Source: an uncultured Bacteroidia bacterium (GTDB taxonomy: Bacteria; Bacteroidota; Bacteroidia; Bacteroidales; F082). Taken from it: a stretch of DNA of 50,587 nt. Below, in pieces: positions 40,028 to 48,848 of this stretch. Numbering within the stretch: the first letter of the stretch is position 1; the number at the start of each line of letters is the position of its first letter. Made by a program: the position numbers and the translations under genes. Where the stretch lies: the NCBI GenBank assembly GCA_902802535.1, contig CADCML010000045.1, positions 1 through 50,587 of the forward strand. The letters are read 5' to 3'. The notes under the pieces are model-generated. The model did not search any database and was not told the DNA's origin. It saw nothing but the letters and a program-made list of their open reading frames with translations.

Positions 40028-42376
40028 TCAATACTTAAAGTTGTAAGAAATGGAAGGCACTACCGAGAACAGATACATGTTCTTGGTCGCGATGCTGCCG
40101 TTCGGGCCTTGCTCGAAAGTGATGGCCCATGTGTTATGACGGGCATAGGCATTATAGATCGAAAGATTGAGTTCGTGCTGCCAACGGCGATTGTCGAGTT
40201 TGCCCAACTTGCAGGTAAACGACAGGTCGAGGCGATGGTAGTCGGGATAGCGGCACTCATTGCGCTTGCCGTTATACACCGCATAAGTCGAGCCATTGAT
40301 GGTGTACTGCGCATAGGGGAACGTCACCGGCTGACCCGTATTATACACCCAATTGGCCGCCAAAGTGATGCGCGGAGACACGTCATAGCTGCCCACGATG
40401 ACAATATTGTGCGGGCGGTCGAAAGGCGAGCGGTATTCCTTGCCGTGACTGATGCCCTTGATGGTACGGAACGAGCGTGAATAGGTGTAGGAAATCCAGC
40501 CCGTGAACTTGCCCACATTTTTCCGCACCAAGAATTCTATGCCATAAGAACGTCCCTTGCCCGAGCGCACCTCGGCATCGACAAGTATCGACCCCAAGGT
40601 GATGGCGTTGTCCTTGAAATCAATCACATTCTGCATGTTCTTGTAATACATCTCCACCGACGTCTCAATGGCATCGTTGTGGAAATTGTGGAAATAACCG
40701 ATAGCAAACTGGTCGCATTTCTGCGGCTTGATGTTGGGACTGACGGGAAACCACACATCGAAAGGCAGGCCACCCGTCGCCGACGAAGCCACCTGCGCAT
40801 ATTGCACAGTGCGCGAATACGAAGCCTTCACCGACGAGTGCTCGGTCAGCTGATACATGGCGGCCACACGCGGCTCAGGATTCACTTCCGTATTGAAAAT
40901 CTCTCCCCTTCCGTAATGAATGGTGTCGGTAGCGATATAGATGATGGGATCGATGACGTAAAAGTCCTCGGCACCCATGTTCTGGAACACCGACAGCCTC
41001 ATGCCTGCGCGGAAAGTGAGGCGCGGCGTGGGCATGTAGTCATGGCTGAAATAAACGGCATGTTCCAAACCCTTGCGCGACACTGCCTCCGTATTGCTCA
41101 CTTGAAGGAATTGCGAGAGGGCACCGCCACGGTCGTTGATTTCGCCTTGAAGGTAATATTGAAGTCCCGTCGTCAAGCCGAACTTCGAAACATGGCGGTC
41201 GTTCCAATGCATGGAGAAGTCGTAGTTGAGGCTGATGGCATCGGTACCCGCCGTAACGTCGAAATCGTATGGGGCATAATTCATGTTGATACCGTAACGG
41301 TACCTCGACCCAATCAATGAGAGGTTGGAAGCCAAACGGTCGGAGAAGATATGGCTCCATCTCAGGGTTGCGCTGCTGTTGCCGTAGCCCAATCCTATCA
41401 TCTTCTGCAACGAGAACTGGTCGTGACCATTATAGACCGAAAGATAAAGCCTGTCGTTCTTTCCCATCGTATGGGTGATTTTGGCGTTCAAGTCGTAGAA
41501 ATTGATTCTCGACTTGTTCAGGTCTTCACCCAAAAAAGGCAAAATCAGACCTGCGTATGTCCTGCGCCCCGCCAGCATCACCGATGTTTTATGGTCGAAC
41601 AAAGGTGCCTCAAGCATGAGACGGCTCGACACCAATCCAATGCCGCCTTGAATACCGAAGCGTTTGGGCATTTCATCCTTCACCGAGACATCGAGGACGG
41701 AAGAAAGGCGCCCGCCGAAATTGGCCGGAATATCGCCTTTGTAGAGTGTGGCATCTTTGATTACATCGTTGTTGAACACCGAGAAAAAACCCAAAAAATG
41801 CGAGGCATTGTAGATGGGAGCACCATCTAAGAGAATCAGGTTTTGGTCGGTGGCACCGCCGCGCACGCTGAAACCCGAAGACCCTTCCGAAGCCGACTGC
41901 ACGCCCGGCAACATCGTTATCGACTTGATGATGTCGACCTCACCCATTAAGGCCGGAATCCTCTTGATGGTAATCATGTCAAGGGTTTGTACGCTCATTG
42001 CCATGGCCGTCACATTGCGGTCCTTGCGCTCGCCAGTGACCTGCACCTCCGACAGTTTCTCCGATTCGGGCTGCAACCTGACATTGAGCGTAACGGGCTT
42101 GTTCCCCATGCTCACCTTCTTGAAAACCGTGGTGTAGCCGATGTAAGAAATTCGCAAAGTGTACTCGCCCATGGGCAATTCCAGCTCATAACGACCTTGC
42201 TCGTCAGTGGTTGCACCCACCTGCAGATGTTCCTCATAAATAGAAACACCTACCAAGGTTACATTGGTCTCAGCGTCCTTGATGACACCAGTCACCTGCC
42301 CCTTCTGTTGGGCAAACGCACTGAATATCAAGCCCCAAAGACAAATCAACAACAATACTATTTTACGATGCATCAT
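40028..42376 (-). CDS. TonB-dependent outer-membrane receptor with carboxypeptidase-like domain
   Basis: A 782-residue receptor. Signal peptide (MMHRKIVLLLICLWGLIFSAFAQ), then a carboxypeptidase-regulatory-like beta domain (GQVTGVIKDAETNVTLVGVS, residues 25-110). The plug is seen in GSSGFSVRGGATDQNLILLDGAPIYNASH and GGRLSSVLDVSVKD. The remaining 560 residues form the barrel and end in ...VVPSISYNFKY with the terminal aromatic residue. Such receptors take up large or scarce ligands with energy from TonB. It is followed by its DUF4249 partner in one operon; the promoter box is at 42397-42404. The ligand cannot be read from the sequence. Confidence 0.94.
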   Translation of the reverse strand: MMHRKIVLLLICLWGLIFSAFAQQKGQVTGVIKDAETNVTLVGVSIYEEHLQVGATTDEQGRYELELPMGEYTLRISYIGYTTVFKKVSMGNKPVTLNVRLQPESEKLSEVQVTGERKDRNVTAMAMSVQTLDMITIKRIPALMGEVDIIKSITMLPGVQSASEGSSGFSVRGGATDQNLILLDGAPIYNASHFLGFFSVFNNDVIKDATLYKGDIPANFGGRLSSVLDVSVKDEMPKRFGIQGGIGLVSSRLMLEAPLFDHKTSVMLAGRRTYAGLILPFLGEDLNKSRINFYDLNAKITHTMGKNDRLYLSVYNGHDQFSLQKMIGLGYGNSSATLRWSHIFSDRLASNLSLIGSRYRYGINMNYAPYDFDVTAGTDAISLNYDFSMHWNDRHVSKFGLTTGLQYYLQGEINDRGGALSQFLQVSNTEAVSRKGLEHAVYFSHDYMPTPRLTFRAGMRLSVFQNMGAEDFYVIDPIIYIATDTIHYGRGEIFNTEVNPEPRVAAMYQLTEHSSVKASYSRTVQYAQVASSATGGLPFDVWFPVSPNIKPQKCDQFAIGYFHNFHNDAIETSVEMYYKNMQNVIDFKDNAITLGSILVDAEVRSGKGRSYGIEFLVRKNVGKFTGWISYTYSRSFRTIKGISHGKEYRSPFDRPHNIVIVGSYDVSPRITLAANWVYNTGQPVTFPYAQYTINGSTYAVYNGKRNECRYPDYHRLDLSFTCKLGKLDNRRWQHELNLSIYNAYARHNTWAITFEQGPNGSIATKNMYLFSVVPSISYNFKY

Positions 42377-42396
42377 GTTCTCGATAAAAATTTGCG

Positions 42397-42404
42397 CAAA
42401 GATA
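42397..42404 (-). promoter_or_regulatory. -7 box (TATCTTTG) for the TonB receptor operon
   Basis: The minus strand reads TATCTTTG, 20 bp before ATG 42376. The -33 part would lie inside the end of the upstream SpoU-HAD gene. Confidence 0.55.
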
Positions 42405-42414
42405 CAAAACTAAA

Positions 42415-43635
42415 TCAAAGTATCCCCATTATTTCCAACAAACTCTTCACCTCAAATGTCCGTTCCCCCTCGACCACTTCCCCACTCGGATTGAATAGAA
42501 TCTGGTCGATGCCGGCGGCACGGGCTCCATCGATGTCGACGGCCATTTCGTCACCGATAACGAGGCTTTCTTCAGCGTTGGCACCAGCTTTCTTCAGGGC
42601 ATAACGGAAAATTTCAGGATTGGGTTTCTTCACACCGACTTCCTCCGAAACGGTCAAAGTCTCAAAATAAGGTTCCAGACCAGAACCGCTCAACTTGGTG
42701 TGCTGCACTTCTTGGAAACCGTTGGTAATCAAGTGCAAATGGTATTTTGGCTTCAAGTAATCCAACAATTCCATCGTTCCAGGAACCAATCGGACAATGC
42801 GCGGCGACCAATAGACATAGTCCTCGCTCAAATGGTCGGCCAATTCAACATCGTGGATGCCGTAATGCTCCAAGGGTTTCAGGAAACGGATGCGGCTGAG
42901 CTCATCCTTGGTGATTTGGTCGGAGCGGTAAAGCACCCAAAGTTGCTCATTCAGTGGATGATACACCTCATGGAACTCGTGCGCACTAGGAATGCCAAGA
43001 CTTTTCAAGTCGTACTTTTCATAAATTCGCTCAAAGGCCACTTCAGCAGCAGCATCGAAGTCCCACAATGTGCGGTCGAGGTCAAAAAAAACATGTTTGT
43101 ATTGTTTCGGTTCAACCTTTTCCCGCATTTGCCGTTGCCACTCAAACAAGGCCACGGCTGCGGCATGACTTACGTTGAGCGAACGTGTCGGGCCCGGAAC
43201 GGGAATGTAGACCACTTGGTCACATTGCGCCAACAAATCCTCATTCAGGCCATAACTCTCACTGCCCACGACAAACGCCACGTTTTCAGGAAGTTGGGTA
43301 TCGTAGATGCAGGTAGCATTGTCAGCGGTTTCAATGGCAACGATTTGCTTTCCTGCGGGAACAATCTTTCGCAGGTCGCTTTCCTCACTGAAATACCAAC
43401 GGATGTTGTCGCGGCTGGAGGCGGCAGCGCGACGCACCTTACCCAGCCGATGTTCCTCCTCCTTGCCCAAAAAACAGACCTCGGTCGCCCCGATGTTGTC
43501 GGCCAAACGAATCATCGCACCCAAATTATCGGGGGTCATCAGATGGTCGGCGATAAGAATGGGACGCGGCACCCGCCGATAGAGGCTTTCTGGATTGAGT
43601 TTCTCGAACAAATCGTTGGATTTCAGATAACTCAT
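42415..43635 (-). CDS. Fusion of an SpoU-type RNA methyltransferase and a YjjG-like HAD hydrolase
   Basis: A 406-residue fusion protein. Residues 1-170 are a SpoU/TrmH knotted methyltransferase without the N-terminal L30-like domain: motifs NLGAMIRLADNIGATEVCFLG, VAFVVGSESYGLNEDLL and IPVPGPTRSLNVSHAAAVALF. It would use S-adenosylmethionine to 2'-O-methylate RNA. After a very short joint (residues 171-179) comes a HAD hydrolase (HVFFDLDRTLWDFD, KKPNPEIF, GDEMAVDIDGA), resembling the YjjG pyrimidine nucleotidase. The longer frame to 43830 is a shadow; ATG 43635 lies 8 bp after the C25 copy 3 stop. Reading across the joint is in frame and no stop or start separates the parts. Confidence 0.9.
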   Translation of the reverse strand: MSYLKSNDLFEKLNPESLYRRVPRPILIADHLMTPDNLGAMIRLADNIGATEVCFLGKEEEHRLGKVRRAAASSRDNIRWYFSEESDLRKIVPAGKQIVAIETADNATCIYDTQLPENVAFVVGSESYGLNEDLLAQCDQVVYIPVPGPTRSLNVSHAAAVALFEWQRQMREKVEPKQYKHVFFDLDRTLWDFDAAAEVAFERIYEKYDLKSLGIPSAHEFHEVYHPLNEQLWVLYRSDQITKDELSRIRFLKPLEHYGIHDVELADHLSEDYVYWSPRIVRLVPGTMELLDYLKPKYHLHLITNGFQEVQHTKLSGSGLEPYFETLTVSEEVGVKKPNPEIFRYALKKAGANAEESLVIGDEMAVDIDGARAAGIDQILFNPSGEVVEGERTFEVKSLLEIMGIL

Positions 43636-43643
43636 AGCTTGGA

Positions 43644-46600
43644 TTATTGCACGATGATTTTCTTGACAATCACTCGGTCGTCCGCACTGATTTGCAGGAT
43701 ATACACACCCTGTGGCAACATCCCACAATCCATCCTGAGCGTTCCCGAACTTTGTCCTTCCTTGATACGCATCCCGATGTTGTTGAAGAGACTGTATCGG
43801 AAAGGCTGTCCAAAACTGACATTCAGCCAATTGCGAACTGGATTGGGGAACACCTGCAACTCGTTCTCAATGCTGTCGATGCCGAGCACCGTGATTTCCA
43901 CCGTGGCAAAGGCAGGAACGGACTGCTCGCCATCGCTGTTGACGGCCGTAACGCTATAGGTATAAGTGCCCAAATTCAGCAGCTGGGTAAAAATGGTGTC
44001 GTGTTGCATGGCAATGGGGATGCCGTTGCGACGAATGAGGTAGTTATCGTCGGGTTTTTGCTCTGGCCAAGACAAAGTCACCTCATTTTCAAAGACTTGC
44101 GCATTCAATTCAAAAGCAGGCAACAGCATGAAAGTTTTGGATGCCGGGAACTGCACGTCGTCAATCCAGCAACAGTCGTCACCATAGCTACTGCTGCCGT
44201 CTTTCATGTAAATCCACTTGAACTTATGCGTTCCGGCGGTCACGGGGAAGCTCTTGAGGCTCCAATCCTCCACGCCCGACCAAACGTCCATGGAAGTATT
44301 GTCAATATAGAAGGTCAGCCTGTCCCTATTGGCTTCGGAGCAGATTTTCATGTAGAAACTGATTTGCCCGTCTTCTTCAACGTCCATCTGGGTTTGCAAG
44401 GTAGTCAAGTGGGCATCGCCAATGCTTCCCGAACGCGCGCTGTAGGTGCCAGAATGGGCGGTGCTGCTATCGATAAACCAAGAGGCTCCACCCAAAGTCT
44501 CCCATGCAAAGGCAGAGAAGTCGCCTGTCTCGAAAGTCTCCTTGATGGGACCGATGCAGAGGAATTCGGAGCCTTCCGTCAGATACGAGCCCGCATCAAT
44601 GTGGTAATACACCTCAAAGTTGGAGCCGACGGACACATTAGCATCGGTGCTGAACGAGGCCATCGCGGTAACTTCAGTTCCTGCGGGTATCTCACCGAGT
44701 GGATAAAGCAACGGATTGAAAACCAAATCCGTGGAACTGCTAAACAACTGCACCTGCGCCTCACGTGCTTCGGAAGAACCAATGTTCTTGACCCCGACCG
44801 AAACAATGTCCGTCTCGCCCGGATTAGCGGTATTCAAGAGCCTGAACTCAGTCAAAACGAAGGCTGGCGCATGGAGGGTCAGGCGGAAACGGCTGCTCCA
44901 TGTATCGGTGCCGTCGGTGCAAGTGAGCTGGAACTCGACTTGGCTACCGTCAACAATGGTTTCGTTCACGGCAATTTCAAAGGCATTGATGGTGTAGGTT
45001 TCCAAAGCGGCAATTGCAGGAATGACAGTGGTGGCGTGCGTGACTTCCACAAAGGGTGAATCGGTGCTGAGCGTGGCATGAACATTTGTTGCGGCATCGT
45101 TTCCTATGTTCTTGATGGTCACACCGATACCAATAGTTTCGCCATAATCGGCCTGACCGTTTTCATCGTTGATGGCCACATCTTGATAGGTAAGATAAGC
45201 ACCATTGGAGGGAATGACGGCAATATCGCGCACCTCCGTGACCTTGTTGTAGCTGGTCACCACAAGCTGCATGTTGCCGACTTCGGTCGGACTGTCAAAG
45301 GTCAGTGTAGCTTCGCCGTCGACGATGGGCACGGTAGTCAACACCTCGCCATTGAAAGTAAGGGTAGCGATAGCATAATCCACGTCGGCGGTGATGCCCA
45401 ACTCGCTCTGCCCGAGGAAAACGACCTCAGGTTGACAAACGACATTCATCTCAGTAGGCGCTTTGGTACGCAACATCAGGCTGGGATCGCCGAAGAGAAT
45501 CCATGTGTTGTGGGTCTTGCCTTGGTCGGAAGGGTGCATGTCGAGGATTTTCATGTTGCCGTTGAGCGAAGCCCCGCCTAAGGTGTGGTGGAACTGGTCG
45601 GTCGATCGCCATTCGCAAAGGATGTCGACCATCTCGTCCTGACCCGTCATGGGCGGCTGCCAAGGCTGCGAGGTCCAGCTAAACATACCACCGATGGCAC
45701 CCGTGGGCACGCCCGTGTTGTTGTTGGTGGCACGCATCCAAGCCTCCGCAAAACAATTCACGTCAAACTGGCCGTTGTAGCAGGCCGTCGACCAGATGAA
45801 AGGCCATTTGTAGTCGTTGAGCAAGGAATTCACATTACTGTTGGTGAAGCTGCCCACATACCAGCCCGTAATCGTGCCGTGGTTGCAATAGTTGCAGATG
45901 CCTGCACCCTCGTTGAAGTTTTGGCTCAGCATGGAGGCATTGGTGCCCACACCCACCCCTTGATAATGCTGCGAAACCTCGGTGTAGGTGTAATGCAACA
46001 AGGTATCACGTATGTATTCAATATGCTGATAGTCAGACTCTCCCCCATTGTGACCGCTGCCTGCGCCCTCGGTGGAGCCAATGCCGATGCCTTTGCCTAA
46101 CCAATCAGCATCTGAAGTAATATCACGTTCATAGTAAATCACCTTGGCCACCTGATGCTCCACATCGGCCTCACTCTCAGCGGAAAAACGACCCACCAGC
46201 ACTTCGGGGTAATAGTCGTTGCCTTCTATTTGGCCAAACCAGATGTCGGAGCATCCTTCGTTCATGGCTTTGGGCGTGATGTGGCCATAGTCGCCTACAA
46301 GCAATACATAGCACAGGTTCTCGTCGGGATTGATGTAATGGCTGATAATGAACGACTTGATTTGATCGGTATAGTTGCCCCCGATGTCGGAAAGGCTGAC
46401 CATCGTCGTCGGGCGGCCCGATTGGTTTTTCCAGTCCACGAAGGGCTGCATGGCCTCAACAAACCGGTCGGCGCAAATGACCAGCATCTCGCCCTCGTCG
46501 GGAATGAAGTTGTACTTGGCCGTCCGCTCCCGATAGTTGACGAAACGCTGACGATACATGGCATCCGTCTCGGCTGCCAACCTCGTTTGGCCCGATTTAC

Positions 46601-47216
46601 GCCCCAATTTTGGATTGCTGCCGTTTTCGCCCATTTGCCGCATCTCCAACGTCAGTCGGGTATAGACTCGGAGCGTTTTCGTGACGGGATTGTAGGCAAA
46701 AGGATAGACCAAGATGTTCTGTCCACGGAAATCACGAAGGATATATGGCTCATCCAATTGCGCCTGATTGTCAGGGAAAAAGCGGTTTTGGGCATACACC
46801 TCGCCATAGCGGAACGGCACCTCGTCGGGGTCGATTTCGCGGCTAAAATTACCCTTGGACGGCGCAATCTCCATATTTTCAAAATCTTGATATTCAACCT
46901 CTTTTACCTTAACCTCCATCGCAGCCCTGTCGCCAATGAGTACAGGGATGGCAAACAGCGGGAGGTCGGGCGAGCCTTCTTCAAGCATCGAAGCCATCTT
47001 GGGCACTTTGATGATACATTGTGTGCCTTTCGGGGTGCTGACCTCTTCCTTGAAGAAGCCATCCAAAATGAAGCACAACTCAGTTTTTTGCTCCGTGTCG
47101 GAAATCAGTTTGACCTTGGGAGCGGTGGGGTTCGGTTGGTGACAGCCTATCCACTTCTGCGCGAACAGGTTGGTTGACGCCAGACAAATGATAAGAAACA
47201 ACAATCCTTTTCTCAT
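43644..47216 (-). CDS. Gingipain-like C25 cysteine peptidase, T9SS type A cargo (copy 3)
   Basis: A 1190-residue secreted peptidase on the minus strand. Signal peptide MRKGLLFLIICLASTNLFAQ; propeptide and catalytic domain with His446 in CNHGTITGW and Cys479 in STACYNGQF; Ig-like repeats; a cleaved-adhesin-type domain (FETGDFSAFAW to CCWIDDVQFPA); a fibronectin-III-like piece; and a diverged type A sorting domain (LQVFPNPVRNWLNVSFGQPF ... RVIVKKIIVQ). The N-terminal half is similar to copy 2 throughout (for example MASMLEEGSPDLPLFAIPVLIGD). The frame opens at 47246, but ATG 47216 begins the signal peptide. The SpoU-HAD gene follows after 8 bp and may be co-transcribed. Confidence 0.93.
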   Translation of the reverse strand: MRKGLLFLIICLASTNLFAQKWIGCHQPNPTAPKVKLISDTEQKTELCFILDGFFKEEVSTPKGTQCIIKVPKMASMLEEGSPDLPLFAIPVLIGDRAAMEVKVKEVEYQDFENMEIAPSKGNFSREIDPDEVPFRYGEVYAQNRFFPDNQAQLDEPYILRDFRGQNILVYPFAYNPVTKTLRVYTRLTLEMRQMGENGSNPKLGRKSGQTRLAAETDAMYRQRFVNYRERTAKYNFIPDEGEMLVICADRFVEAMQPFVDWKNQSGRPTTMVSLSDIGGNYTDQIKSFIISHYINPDENLCYVLLVGDYGHITPKAMNEGCSDIWFGQIEGNDYYPEVLVGRFSAESEADVEHQVAKVIYYERDITSDADWLGKGIGIGSTEGAGSGHNGGESDYQHIEYIRDTLLHYTYTEVSQHYQGVGVGTNASMLSQNFNEGAGICNYCNHGTITGWYVGSFTNSNVNSLLNDYKWPFIWSTACYNGQFDVNCFAEAWMRATNNNTGVPTGAIGGMFSWTSQPWQPPMTGQDEMVDILCEWRSTDQFHHTLGGASLNGNMKILDMHPSDQGKTHNTWILFGDPSLMLRTKAPTEMNVVCQPEVVFLGQSELGITADVDYAIATLTFNGEVLTTVPIVDGEATLTFDSPTEVGNMQLVVTSYNKVTEVRDIAVIPSNGAYLTYQDVAINDENGQADYGETIGIGVTIKNIGNDAATNVHATLSTDSPFVEVTHATTVIPAIAALETYTINAFEIAVNETIVDGSQVEFQLTCTDGTDTWSSRFRLTLHAPAFVLTEFRLLNTANPGETDIVSVGVKNIGSSEAREAQVQLFSSSTDLVFNPLLYPLGEIPAGTEVTAMASFSTDANVSVGSNFEVYYHIDAGSYLTEGSEFLCIGPIKETFETGDFSAFAWETLGGASWFIDSSTAHSGTYSARSGSIGDAHLTTLQTQMDVEEDGQISFYMKICSEANRDRLTFYIDNTSMDVWSGVEDWSLKSFPVTAGTHKFKWIYMKDGSSSYGDDCCWIDDVQFPASKTFMLLPAFELNAQVFENEVTLSWPEQKPDDNYLIRRNGIPIAMQHDTIFTQLLNLGTYTYSVTAVNSDGEQSVPAFATVEITVLGIDSIENELQVFPNPVRNWLNVSFGQPFRYSLFNNIGMRIKEGQSSGTLRMDCGMLPQGVYILQISADDRVIVKKIIVQ

Positions 47217-47233
47217 TTCGGATGAATTTGGCG

Positions 47234-47241
47234 CAAAAATA
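47234..47241 (-). promoter_or_regulatory. -7 box (TATTTTTG) for C25 copy 3
   Basis: The minus strand reads TATTTTTG, 17 bp before ATG 47216. Confidence 0.55.
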
Positions 47242-47305
47242 CGCAATTTCTTTGAAATGAAATAATACGAGTTGATTTATTAGACAAGCGTGTACAACAT
47301 TCAAA

Positions 47306-48772
47306 TCACGGCACCGCTCGTGTGAAAACAGCCGTCTCTCCTTCGCTTTCGGCCTTCACGAACACGCCCGTACACGGTGGAATAGGCGTAGACACCGGCA
47401 CCGCTTCGGGATTGATGCCCGAGCCGTCTTCCTTCAGCACATAGTATTCCCTGTCGAGGTAAGCATTGCAGGGGAATGGGTTGCCTATGAGATTCCAGCA
47501 TTTCCGCTCGTTGTCCGTATCGTAAACAAGGTTCATTTCTTTGGTCTCATCCTCGTTGAAAGCACCCTTGAAAATGATGTTCACCTCATTCTCGTTGGCG
47601 TAAAGGTAGCCTCGCCCGTTGACGAGGTTGAAATCATCAGTATGCGCTTTGTAGTTTTGCCATTCTCCCAAGGTGTCCGATGGGTTGAATTGGTAGAGGT
47701 CGTAAGCTGTTTCGGTGATCAGGTTGTCTACAGTTGTTGGAGCGGTATTTTCTGCCAACGGAGAAGCAATGAAAGCCCAATTGTCTGCGTTACCATTATA
47801 GCAAGAAATAGTTATATAGGCAATTTCTTGATAGTTGGTAAATTCGTTCCATATTGAAGTGGCCATATATGAATTTATTGTACTATATGGAACATAAATG
47901 GGAATGCTCATTGGAAATCTATAAAACGCATTCCATTCAATTGTTGGTGGCGTACTTGCAAGGCATATCAACGAACTAAAATTGCTACAATCTACAAATG
48001 CATGATAACCTAAAGTTCTAACAGAATTGCCAAGAATTAATGCACCATCAAAACCTGAACAACTCGAAAACGCTTCTTCTCCGATTTGAGACACTGAATT
48101 TGGAATATTTAATGAACCTGTAAAACCACTGCAACCACTAAAAGCAGCATCAAAAATCCATTTTACTGAATTGGGAATATCCAATGATCCAATGAAACCA
48201 TGACAGTTGAAAAAAACTCCCATACCGATACTTGTAATAGAGCTTGAAATTGTCAAGTAGCCATTGAATCCATAGCATTGTTCAAACGCACTCGATTTAA
48301 TTGTCGTTACCGAATTCGGAATTACTAAATCGCCTGTAAAACCATGACAATTAGAAAATGCGCCTGTTCCAATTGTCGTTACCGAATTTGGAATGGACAA
48401 AATCCCATTAAAGCCGGAACAACTTCTGAACGCCCAGTTCCCAATAGTATTTACTGTATTAGGAATGATGAGACTTCCTGTTAGGCCATTGCATGTTGAA
48501 AAAGCATAATTACCAATTGCGGTTACTTCATAAACTTGATTATCAGCATTAACAAATGAAGGAATAGTTATATTTCAAGAAGGAGAGTCGAAACCCGTCC
48601 AAGAATATACTTCATTATTTCCTGGATAAGTCAACTCAACATAATGGTGTTCAGAATCAATGATGTTGTAATACAACGTCTGCCCAGTTTCACAAACTGC
48701 CGAGAAATCATAAGCATATATTTTTCCCACCATTCCAAGCATTAGCCCAATAACCAGAGCCTTAATCGTCAT
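47306..48772 (-). pseudogene. BspA-like leucine-rich-repeat surface protein, broken by an in-frame stop
   Basis: One open frame of 488 codons is interrupted by a single TGA at 48575-48577. Before it: a signal peptide (MTIKALVIGLMLGMVGKIYA) and a typical start (DFSAVCETGQTLYYNIID). After it the frame continues without a gap through LRR_5/BspA repeats of the type F-GSL-IPNSV--IG--AF, then a C-terminal beta region (GRGYLYANENEVNIIFKG, WNLIGNPFPCNAYLD). Relatives read a sense codon (probably Gly, GGA) where this gene has TGA. The product also ends at TRAVP without a T9SS sorting domain, suggesting C-terminal loss too. A re-start at ATG 48400 would make only a signal-less fragment. Confidence 0.8.
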
Positions 48773-48848
48773 CTTAATTCGTAAAACCCTCTTTTCCTGA
48801 GTTTGACTATGCGCCACCCGTGCTTTGCGCGCGTGCGCATATGTGGAT

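Noticed and set aside
43636-43830. Longer N-terminus of the SpoU-HAD protein (65 extra residues)
   Set aside because: It lies inside the sorting-domain end of C25 copy 3 and has no family match.
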